Assembly (NCBI RefSeq): GCF_000024405.1
Contig: NC_013517.1
Span: 992,001 to 1,056,000 of the forward strand
Length of the DNA: 64,000 bases
Reading direction: 5' to 3'
From: Sebaldella termitidis ATCC 33386
Lineage (GTDB): Bacteria > Fusobacteriota > Fusobacteriia > Fusobacteriales > Leptotrichiaceae
The stretch's first letter is position 1. Each line of letters begins with the position of its first letter. The translations under genes were made by a program, and so were the position numbers. The notes beneath the pieces are model-generated. The model was given only the letters and a program-made list of their open reading frames with translations. It was not told where the DNA came from and ran no database searches. Of the stretch, positions 7,883 to 15,800 are shown in pieces.

Positions 7883-9067
7883 TTACTTTTCAAAAACAAA
7901 CATTCGGCTTTGATACTCCCCGTTATATTCTATAAATACGGCAATTTGATTATCGATATATTCCAGTTCGTTATATTTTTTCAGTTTATAAAGCTCCCTG
8001 TAAAAAGTATCCACCTGTGTAAGATAAAATAAATTCAGATTGGCGATGATCTTAAAAAATTCCGTATGCAGATCTGCAAGTGAAGCATAATGTTTTTCCT
8101 CATCAAAAACCAGCTTATGAGTTTCGCTGAATTTTGCCACTCTGTTTTTCAGTCTGTTGTCGTAATGGTTATATTTGAGAGCCTCTACAATGTATCTGTC
8201 CATATTGTCTTTTCTATGCAAAATAGTATAGCTTATATTTTTTTTCACATATTCGTATCCCTTTTTAGACAGCATGCTTAGTGTATAGTCCCATATCTTG
8301 TTATACTTTACAAATAAATCTTCGTATCCTTTCAGCAGTTCGTTGGTTTGCTTGCTTAAATTACTTCTTACATTATCAATGATGTAAAATTTTATTCCCA
8401 CTATTTTACTATTCAGATAAGATTTATTCTTTATCTTTTCATATTTTATTTTTAGAGGAGTATATTTTTCAATCTGTGCAATAGATTTTTTCAGAACATT
8501 TTTTTCAAAATCATAAAAACGGTCATAGGTATTGGATAGTTCAAGATATTCTTTAAGATATTCCTCAGAAACTTCAAGTGTATCATTTATACTTTTATTA
8601 TTAATAAGAAACAAAAAAAGTTTTTTTACAATCATACTGTCGAATTGAAGCAGAATGTCAAAGTAAAGCTCCTTAAAATTATTTTCTTCAGCAGAAAAAA
8701 TGCTGTAAAATTTTTCGGAAATATCAATATAAAATTTTTCATCATTGAATTCAAAGGAAGCTACAGGATACAGGGAACCTTCAAATGTAAGAAGATTGAA
8801 TTTTTTACATTTGTAGATTATTCTCTTTTCTGAAAAACTATTCATAAACCTTTCAAATTCCTCTTTTTCAGTAATATTAAGCACTTTAAAAAGTACCTCA
8901 ATCTCAAAAACAAGAGTTTTTTCATTTGGATTTTCAAAATTATTTTTTATTTTTTCTATTAAAAATTCCAGGAAAAATTTTTCCCGCTTATTAATTTTTT
9001 TATGAAAATCAATAAAAATATCGTATTCCTGAAAAAAAAACTGGTTTTTTTTACTATTTTTTTCCAT
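7883..9067 (-). CDS. Rep_3/RepB-family replication initiator-like protein
   Basis: A 394-residue protein if started at 9067, where AGGTGA precedes the ATG at good spacing; a start 35 codons upstream has no ribosome site. The region around residues 175-235 (YDRFYDFEKNVLKKSIAQIEKY, then LKIKYEKIKNKS and KIVGIKFYI) has the pattern of the second winged helix of Rep_3 plasmid initiators (F..F...VL..AI..I......I.YE..K..R.V..I.F.I). The N-terminal half (FFLEFLIEKIK, then a region predicted as helices and a beta wing) would be the first winged helix. I see no obvious iterons upstream and no parA/parB neighbours. It may be a remnant of an integrated plasmid or a domesticated DNA-binding protein. The gene is very A/T-rich and Phe/Lys-rich even for this window. 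Confidence 0.65.
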   Translation of the reverse strand: MEKNSKKNQFFFQEYDIFIDFHKKINKREKFFLEFLIEKIKNNFENPNEKTLVFEIEVLFKVLNITEKEEFERFMNSFSEKRIIYKCKKFNLLTFEGSLYPVASFEFNDEKFYIDISEKFYSIFSAEENNFKELYFDILLQFDSMIVKKLFLFLINNKSINDTLEVSEEYLKEYLELSNTYDRFYDFEKNVLKKSIAQIEKYTPLKIKYEKIKNKSYLNSKIVGIKFYIIDNVRSNLSKQTNELLKGYEDLFVKYNKIWDYTLSMLSKKGYEYVKKNISYTILHRKDNMDRYIVEALKYNHYDNRLKNRVAKFSETHKLVFDEEKHYASLADLHTEFFKIIANLNLFYLTQVDTFYRELYKLKKYNELEYIDNQIAVFIEYNGEYQSRMFVFEK

Positions 9068-9211
9068 TTTTTCACCTAATTTCGTCAAAATTATATAAAA
9101 AATATGATTTTTTTGCGAATTTATATAATTTATTTTTTCGTTAACATGTAAAATCACTTTTATATATAACATAAAAAAAGAAAAAAATCAAAGAAAAATG
9201 GAAAATTAGCG

Positions 9212-9237
9212 ACGAATATGTAAAATTTGACATTCGT
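9212..9237. promoter_or_regulatory. Operator-like imperfect palindrome before the EF_0829-type operon
   Basis: ACGAAT (9212-9217) and ATTCGT (9232-9237) are 6-base inverted arms flanking TATGTAAAATTTGACA. The right half includes a TTGACA (9227-9232) that may serve as a -35 box for the plus-strand operon, though the spacing to the nearest TATATA-like -10 is long (about 20). A repressor or PRD-linked regulator could bind here. Confidence 0.35.
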
Positions 9238-9317
9238 GTATTTTGTGGTAACTTATATAGTGAAAAGATTTTTATCTTAAATATATATGTATAGAACAGT
9301 TTGAGAGGAGGAAAATC

Positions 9318-9683
9318 ATGGAACAAAATTTTCTGGAAGACGTAAGACAGCATTTGGGACTGTCAGAAGCAGATTTTTCCAAGTATACTGAAAATGCTGC
9401 GGAAGTAGAAAAAATACTGGAAGAAAATAATGTAATATTTACTTATGAATTCAAGCTGGTATTTTATTCCCATATTGTCAGCTTTTGTCAAAGACTCGAA
9501 GCAAAAGAAAAACTAAATGTTACTAATTCAGGATTTGAGGAAGAAGTCAGCAAAGAGGCTTATGGAATATCTTCAAAGATAATAACAATGCTGTCGGAAA
9601 AATATGGAACAGAAGCAGATGATCTGGAAATAATACTGGCAGCAATTCAGATACAGCTTGCACTGGAATTTCAAAATCAATAA
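9318..9683 (+). CDS. Small PRD-domain protein (EF_0829/AHA_3910 type)
   Basis: A 121-residue single PTS-regulation-domain protein without a DNA-binding or effector domain. The pattern NNVIFTYEFKLVFYSHIVSFCQRLEA is PRD-like, with His54 or so in the position of the phosphorylatable His. It opens a tight operon with five further genes that are a known but uncharacterised conserved set (TIGR03577 to TIGR03582 families). GGAGG precedes the ATG. It probably senses the phosphorylation state of HPr or a PTS and modulates a partner, but no direct evidence is visible. Confidence 0.8.
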   Translation: MEQNFLEDVRQHLGLSEADFSKYTENAAEVEKILEENNVIFTYEFKLVFYSHIVSFCQRLEAKEKLNVTNSGFEEEVSKEAYGISSKIITMLSEKYGTEADDLEIILAAIQIQLALEFQNQ

Positions 9684-9701
9684 AAAAACAGGAGGAAAAT
9701 C

Positions 9702-10067
9702 ATGGAAAAGGAAATTGTAGTAGTAATAGGACATCGTCTCGGGCAGGGAGACAAGGTAGCCAAGGGTGTGGAAGAAGCAGGAGGAAAAGCAATAGTAATA
9801 AAAGGCATGGGTGCTGATACCAAGCTTGGCGACGTAATGAAGGAAAATAACGCGGATATAGGAATTTCATTTTGCGGAAGCGGCGGAGCAGGAGCTATAA
9901 TGGCACAGACAAAGTACGGTTATAAGGCAAAGCATCATTTGAGATCTGTAGATGCCGGAGTAACAGCAATAAAAGAAGGTTATACAGTATTAGGTTTTGG
10001 TTTTCTTGATGTGGAGGAATTGGGCAGAAGAATAGTAGAGACATATAAAGAAAAGTATTCGGTATAA
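9702..10067 (+). CDS. Glycine-rich SFCGS family protein (EF_0830 type)
   Basis: A 121-residue soluble protein. It begins with a beta strand and loop EIVVVIGHRLGQGDKVAKGV and contains the family-naming GISFCGSGGAGAIMAQTKYGY, then AKHHLRSVDAGVTAIKEG and a C-terminal helix. The fold looks like a small Rossmann/EIIB-like alpha-beta domain, with a conserved Cys in SFCGS that could be phosphorylated or bind a ligand; that idea is inference. Second gene of the six-gene operon, 18 bases after the PRD gene. Function of the family is unknown. Confidence 0.85.
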   Translation: MEKEIVVVIGHRLGQGDKVAKGVEEAGGKAIVIKGMGADTKLGDVMKENNADIGISFCGSGGAGAIMAQTKYGYKAKHHLRSVDAGVTAIKEGYTVLGFGFLDVEELGRRIVETYKEKYSV

Positions 10068-10098
10068 ACTGCACAAAAATGTGTATAAGGAGAATCAG

Positions 10099-10380
10099 AT
10101 GAACGAAATAATGTATCATGAAGAGAAAGATTATACTATTAAAGCAAAGGGCAAAAATGAGGAAGAGGTAATAGGGAAAATATTTACTATTTTGAAAAAA
10201 ACTGTTACTTCGGATATTGAGGGAATAGTAATAAAGCTTGAGCCTGTTAATGTATACGAGATAAGCAAAAAAACAGAAGAGTATACAGAAACTTTTTTGT
10301 GGTTTTTTATGCCGAGAAAAAAACAGGAAATAGAAATAGAGCTTAAAATAGTAGTTAGTGTAAAATATGTAAAAATATAG
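10099..10380 (+). CDS. DUF4312 family protein (EF_0831 type)
   Basis: A 93-residue protein whose ATG at 10099 follows AGGAG at six bases; a GTG six codons upstream would place the ribosome site inside the gene and is less likely. Sequence features include an acidic-basic N-terminal part (YTIKAKGKNEEEVIGKIF), IEGIVIKLEPVNVYE, then FLWFFMPRKKQEIEIELKIVVSVKYVKI. It looks like a small alpha-beta protein, possibly peripheral to the membrane through the Trp/Phe patch. It directly precedes the two membrane genes of the set. Function unknown. Confidence 0.8.
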   Translation: MNEIMYHEEKDYTIKAKGKNEEEVIGKIFTILKKTVTSDIEGIVIKLEPVNVYEISKKTEEYTETFLWFFMPRKKQEIEIELKIVVSVKYVKI

Positions 10381-10388
10381 GAGGTTTT

Positions 10389-11102
10389 ATGTTAATAATT
10401 TTGCTAAAATCATTGGTTGTCGGCTTCCTTGGCGGATTCGGACTTACTGCAGGAGCCGCAAGGATGTTTCATACACCTACGCATCAGTCAATGGGAGCTT
10501 TTAGAACACTTGGGGAATTAAATGCCTGTCAGGGAGACCCCATTTCACATTTTTCATTTGGATTAGGTTTTTTATTTAACTCGGCAGCATCATCAATAGG
10601 AGCAGGGGCACTTACACAGGATGTATTTCACAGAATAGTTCCGAACTTCGCAGCGGCAAGTCTTTTATTTAAAAATAAAAAGGTTGAAGAAACTCTGTAT
10701 GATCCGTATAAAATGGGAATAGCAGGCGGTATTATAGGGGCAGTAGTAGTGGTAATGCTGAATACAATGGCAGCTTTCGTACCAATAGAACTGGCAAAGG
10801 TAGCAAAGGAAATACTTACACCAGCATCAAATCTTATGATAAATCCTGTCATGCCTATCATTTTCTGGCTTGCGGCAATGGATGCAGGGAAGCTTACAGG
10901 TATGTGGTCTACTGTCTTAGGAGGATTAGGACATATGGTAATGGGTAATTCACTTCCGGGACTTGTGCTTGGTATCTTAATTGGTCAGTCAATCGAGGAA
11001 AAAGGAGTTACTAAATCTGTAAAAATAATGATATCTGTAGTAGTAGTACTATTCTTGGTAATAGCATATGCAAGAGGATTCTTTGCAAAGCTTGGCTTCT
11101 AA
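10389..11102 (+). CDS. DUF4311 family membrane protein (EF_0832 type)
   Basis: A 237-residue multi-span membrane protein. The first helix contains LVVGFLGGFGLTAGAARMFHTPT, followed by the polar segment MGAFRTLGELNACQGDPISHFSFGLGFLFNSAASS, another span near 110-135 (IAGGIIGAVVVVMLNTMAAF), INPVMPIIFWLAAMDAGK, and a last span near 210-232. About six membrane segments are likely. Eight bases after DUF4312. With DUF4310 it is the obvious candidate for the membrane core of an uncharacterised transporter in this operon; this is inference from context and hydrophobicity. Confidence 0.85.
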   Translation: MLIILLKSLVVGFLGGFGLTAGAARMFHTPTHQSMGAFRTLGELNACQGDPISHFSFGLGFLFNSAASSIGAGALTQDVFHRIVPNFAAASLLFKNKKVEETLYDPYKMGIAGGIIGAVVVVMLNTMAAFVPIELAKVAKEILTPASNLMINPVMPIIFWLAAMDAGKLTGMWSTVLGGLGHMVMGNSLPGLVLGILIGQSIEEKGVTKSVKIMISVVVVLFLVIAYARGFFAKLGF

Positions 11103-11125
11103 AAGTTTAGATTAAGGAGGAAAAA

Positions 11126-11764
11126 ATGAAATCAACAAAGGAAAAATTCTGGTTAAGTGATAAAACCTTCCCCATACTGGTAGCATTAGCCTGTGCGGCT
11201 ATGGTCGGGGGAACTCATATGTATATTAAGCATGGAACAGGTGCTTTAAATGAAATATTCGTAATACAGCTGCTGGATCAGGGACTACAAACAGGTGATT
11301 ATGCAGCGGCAGCGGGATTTGCATTCGGATTCCTGCTTGCAAGAATATTGGAAGGGCCTCTGGTAGGTCTGTTAGATGTCGGGGGATCGTTGATGACGGG
11401 AGTAGGAATAGGAATTCCTGCGGTTTTACTGTCGGCCGGCTACGGAAAAAGTCTGAATAGTTTTGCATTAAGTCTCATAATCGGGGGAGCAATAGGATTA
11501 GTTATAGGATATATAATCATAGGTATAAGAAAGCTTATGCCGGAAAATGTCTCGGCAGCCGGAACAGGAATAATGATGGGTGCAGGGAATGCAACGGGAA
11601 GATTCCTCGGACCGCTTATTATATTATCGGCAGTACAGTATAACGTACCTGCGGGATTAGGTTCAATAATCGGGGCAGCCTTATTTTATAAAATAGACAA
11701 GCCGATAGCAGGAGGAGCAATATTAGGTTCTATGGCTTTCGCAGGGCTCGGACTTTTAATATAA
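11126..11764 (+). CDS. DUF4310 family membrane protein (EF_0833 type)
   Basis: A 212-residue membrane protein with several glycine-rich hydrophobic spans: FPILVALACAAMVGGTHMY near the start, AAAGFAFGFLLARILEGPLVGLLDVGGSLMTGVGIGIPAVLL in the first half, ALSLIIGGAIGLVIGYIIIGI, then AAGTGIMMGAGNATGRFLGPLIILSA and a glycine-rich end. The repeated G-x-G-rich helices resemble transporter cores. Spaced 23 bases from DUF4311, with AGGAGG. Probable partner of DUF4311; substrate unknown, perhaps the precursor of the phospho-sugar acid split by the last gene of the operon. Confidence 0.85.
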   Translation: MKSTKEKFWLSDKTFPILVALACAAMVGGTHMYIKHGTGALNEIFVIQLLDQGLQTGDYAAAAGFAFGFLLARILEGPLVGLLDVGGSLMTGVGIGIPAVLLSAGYGKSLNSFALSLIIGGAIGLVIGYIIIGIRKLMPENVSAAGTGIMMGAGNATGRFLGPLIILSAVQYNVPAGLGSIIGAALFYKIDKPIAGGAILGSMAFAGLGLLI

Positions 11765-11785
11765 GAAACACATCAGGAGGTAAAA

Positions 11786-12535
11786 ATGTTAGATACAAAA
11801 ATAAAATTTTATAACGGACGGGTTGCATTAAATGTTTTGGCAAAAGATCTGGAAAATGCACTTGCTGTGTATGAAGCAGCGGAAGGACATGCTGTAGTAG
11901 GTCTTTTGTCAAAAAAATATAATACTGTAGAAGAAGGTGTAAAGGAGGTACAGGAGTATCTCGGGAAATTAGGAGTGGTTTCAGTAGGGCTGGGAGCAGG
12001 AGATCCGAGCCAGTTTGAAAAAGCGGCATTAATAGCTGCGCAGACAGATCCCGGACATGTGAATCAGGTATTTACAGGAGCAGGGTATGCTGCAGGAGCT
12101 CTCAAAGCAAACCGGTTCAGCAGAACTTATATAAATGTATTAATGAGTCCTACAGGACAGCCGGGTAAAGTAAAAATAAATACGGGAGAGCTGAGCAGTA
12201 AAGCAGCAGATGCAGCAGTGGATATAGATACAGCTGTTGCTATGCTGAAAGATATGAGAGCCCATTCTGTAAAGTTTTTTCCTATGGAAGGATTAAAAGG
12301 TGCGGCTGAGCTTAAGGAAGTGGTGAAGGCCAGTGAAAGAGCAGGACTTGAATTAATAGAGCCGACAGGCGGTATAGATCTGGAAAATTTTGAAGAAATA
12401 ATGAAGATATGTCTTGACAGCAGTATTCCAAGAATAATGCCGCATATATACGGATCAATAATAGATAAGGGAACAGGTCTTACAAGAATAGAAGATGTAA
12501 AAAAAATGTACGGAATCATAAAAAAACTTGTGTGA
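11786..12535 (+). CDS. dgaF: DgaF/EF_0839-type 2-dehydro-3-deoxy-phosphogluconate aldolase
   Basis: A 249-residue cytoplasmic aldolase of the DgaF family (D-glucosaminate pathway type), distinct from the Eda/DgoA type at 549-1181. It carries VALNVLAKDLENA, VGLGAGDPSQFEKAA, a conserved TGAGYAAG, and AHSVKFFPMEG, where Lys163 is the likely Schiff-base residue. The C-terminal block LIEPTGGIDLENFEEIM is characteristic. Expected reaction: 2-keto-3-deoxygluconate 6-phosphate to pyruvate and glyceraldehyde 3-phosphate. It is the last gene of the operon, followed by a strong terminator. No DgaE ammonia-lyase partner is present in the window. Confidence 0.85.
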   Translation: MLDTKIKFYNGRVALNVLAKDLENALAVYEAAEGHAVVGLLSKKYNTVEEGVKEVQEYLGKLGVVSVGLGAGDPSQFEKAALIAAQTDPGHVNQVFTGAGYAAGALKANRFSRTYINVLMSPTGQPGKVKINTGELSSKAADAAVDIDTAVAMLKDMRAHSVKFFPMEGLKGAAELKEVVKASERAGLELIEPTGGIDLENFEEIMKICLDSSIPRIMPHIYGSIIDKGTGLTRIEDVKKMYGIIKKLV

Positions 12536-12621
12536 TTTTTATCTGCTGTTTTAAATAACGGAAATTTTATTCTTCTTTGGGATATAATAATAGAAATTGA
12601 AAAATTACACCAATATAAAAT

Positions 12622-12669
12622 AAACTGCCTGATTTTTTGTGTCTTAACTTAAAAATCAGGCAGTTTTTA
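12622..12669 (+). terminator. Rho-independent terminator of the EF_0829-type operon
   Basis: AAACTGCCTGATTTTT (12622-12637) pairs perfectly with AAAAATCAGGCAGTTT (12651-12666), followed by a T-run. Confidence 0.9.
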
Positions 12670-12712
12670 TATAAACAGCGGTATTATAAAATATAAAAAG
12701 AATGCAGTCAAA

Positions 12713-12741
12713 TTGACATTTCTTACAAATTAGGATATAAT
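12713..12741 (+). promoter_or_regulatory. Promoter of the first autotransporter
   Basis: TTGACA (12713-12718), a 17-base spacer and a perfect TATAAT (12736-12741). The leader to the autotransporter start is about 80 bases. Confidence 0.75.
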
Positions 12742-12804
12742 ATAATTAAGTATATTAAAATTAAACTAATGTATAATTAAGAGAGGAGAGGAGCATATAC
12801 TGTT

Positions 12805-12840
12805 ATGATAACCAAAAGGAGGAATAATGAAAAAAAATAA
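12805..12840 (+). CDS. Possible 11-codon leader peptide overlapping the autotransporter start
   Basis: ATG at 12805 opens MITKRRNNEKK and stops at 12838-12840, inside the autotransporter gene in another frame. A GGAGAGGAG stretch lies 12 bases upstream, and the peptide's AGG AGG codons form the ribosome site of the autotransporter. Could give translational coupling; could also be chance. Confidence 0.2.
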   Translation: MITKRRNNEKK

Positions 12841-15800
12841 AAAATTAATATTATCATTTTTAGCGTTAAATGCAGTACTACCAATTTCTGCATCAGGAGC
12901 AGAGTCTTCGGCATCATTAAAGTATGACAGACTCTATAATAGCGTCATAAAAAATCTAGAAGCCGGGAAATCAAATGAGAAAAACTATAAGCTCATAGAA
13001 AAAGTCTTGAGTCAAAGAAATAAGGAACTAAAAGATCTGTATTTACAGAGTGATTATATAGTAAAACCGGAATATCTCGAATGGCAGATATTTTTCAGCG
13101 GATTTTACGAGGAGCATAATGAGGGAAGAGATAATACAGGAGAAAATGCCGAGTATTATTCAAAAGTAAACGGTTATTATGAAACAGACGGTTCTTATAC
13201 AGTTACAAGTGCTAACAGAGCTTCAACTTCAGGGAAACCGTACCAGCCGCTGCAGAAGCCGAAAGAAATAGATTTAGGGGTAAATGTACCTATAAGCGGT
13301 ATAACAAGACCGCCTCTGGAATTAAATATAAGTCCGAACAGCGGTTCCAACGTAACAGGAAATTACGGTCCTGTGACTATAGCAGCTCCGAGTGTTTCAC
13401 CGGGAATTGCCATAAGTAATTTCCAGCCTGCTAATCCTAATGTAAGCATTTTAGCGCCTTTTGTAATAACACCTGTAACCTTTACCGGAACAGGATTTGG
13501 TCAGGGAACATCGAATACTTTTACTCCCGGCGGAAATCCACCAATGGAGAATTACAGCTATATTATTTCAAATACTACAGCAAACCTGAATACAGGAGGA
13601 ACTTTTTCAGGAGATATAAGTTTCGGTGATTCCTTATCATCATTGAGTAACTGGAATTCCAGTACAGCAAGCGGAACACCGGCGGCATTTTACAGTGCAG
13701 CGGCAGATAAGAGAATAACTATAAGCGGTGAATGGAATGTAACGCATGCTACTGCCGGACAGACAATGTTCATAAGCTATAACCCTTATGAAGTCGGAAG
13801 AGGCGGTTCTACCGGAGCACAGTTTATGGAATTTGCGGGAACTTTAAATCTTAATAATACAGGGACAGGCTCTTTAATAGGAATAGAACATCAGGTATTG
13901 TCAGGCGGAGGAGGCGGAGGAAGTGCTTTTAATGCTGGGGCTTTTCCTGTAGTGGTAAACTCGGGGACAATAAATATTGACAATGGTACACGTATGCTGG
14001 GAATAATGATAGACCGTGAGTTTGCTACAACAGATTTCGTTTTACCGTCTCAGACATACAATACAGGTAAAATAGAATTAAAAGCAAACAGCTCCCAGAG
14101 TATTGGGATAGATTTTGGTCAGTATGGAAACGGTGCACTTAATACTGATGCTTATGTAGGGGATATAGTAGTTGACGGAACAGAAAACTACGGTGTCAGA
14201 GTGTATGATGTACATGCCGGGAATCTGAATTATTATGATAATATAAGAGTTCACGGTGAGAAGAGCAATCCTCTTATTTACGGAGCCGGCGGAGACGGGT
14301 TAATACATATAAAGGGAACTAAAAACATAGGAATAGCTTTTGTAAAAAAAATAGGTGCTTCTGGTTATGTTGATAATGTCAGTAATCTAAATATACTGGT
14401 AGACGGTAATGAAGGAATAGGGATACTAAGAAGCGGAGACTATGTTGCTACACAGACAGCGAATATTCTTCTTACAGGTTCACAGTTGAAATCACTGATG
14501 TACGGAGATAATTCAAATCAGAGTATTCTTGTTCGTAGTGACAGATTTACAACAGTTATAGATCCTACTTTGGGGGCAAATATAGGATCTAATGTGGGAG
14601 GAACAGTTACATTAGGCGGAATCGTAAAAAACGGAAATGATAATATTTTATTTCTTGCTAACGGAACCGGACAGACAGCTGCACAGGCAGGGAAAATAAT
14701 TAATAATTCTGATATTACAGTTACAAGCGATGCAAAAAATGCAAAAACACTTGTTGCATATCAGGGCGGAGAAATAACTAATAATGCCGTTATGACAAAT
14801 AATTCTACAAGAGACAGAGCAGTAGGCTCTACTAACGTAGGTGCTTTGGGAATGGCTCTTTTAGGTTCTTCAAGCATCGGGACAAATTCAAATACAGGGA
14901 AATTACTGCTTCAGAATACCGGAACCAAATTGTCGGTAGGGGTGTATAACGAGGGAACATTTACAAATAATGGAGAAATAGAAGTATACGGTAGTGAAGG
15001 AATAGGGGTATACTCACAGGGGGCAGCTTCAATAACAAATTTGACCAATAAAATTCTGGTGAATGGTGATAATTCAGTAGGTCTGTTTTCAGATAATACA
15101 AACAGCTCTAATTTTAGTGTAGGTTCTCTGACTCTGAATGTAAACGGTACTGATGCATATGCATTTTATGCCAAAAACGGAGGGGGATTTAATATTACCG
15201 GGAATACAGCAGTAAATGTAGGAGCCGGAGGTATCGGATTTCAATATGTGGGAACTGGGCTGACGACTTCTATAAGTCCGACACAGATCACTTCCATGTT
15301 TAATGCAGGCGGAGGTCATCTTACATTTAATCTTGATCCGAATTCATATGCTATGGTAATAGAAAATGCCCAGATAAAAACATCAGAAATAGGAACTTTT
15401 ACTGCGATAATGCCTTCTCATGTGACAATGTCCGGATCAAATAAAGTAAAGCTGTATAAAGGACATTTGGAAATAGATGAGAATTCAAATATAGATTCAG
15501 CAGCAGCAACAGATATAAAATACAGGGATTTACCGATAGCTTCTTCAAGAATAACACTGAATTTCGGAAAAACAATATCAGGAACAGAAAGCGGACTTGC
15601 CGGAATAGGTCAGGAAAATGACAATATAGCAGGTATAACAAATGCTCAGATGCTTTTGACAAATAACGGGACAATAACACTTACCGGAGCTAATTCTACA
15701 GGTATGTATGCAAGCTACGGATCACTTGATAATGCATTGACGGGGAAAATACAGACAGCGAGCGGCGGAGTAGGATTATACGGTACGAACGGGACAATAA

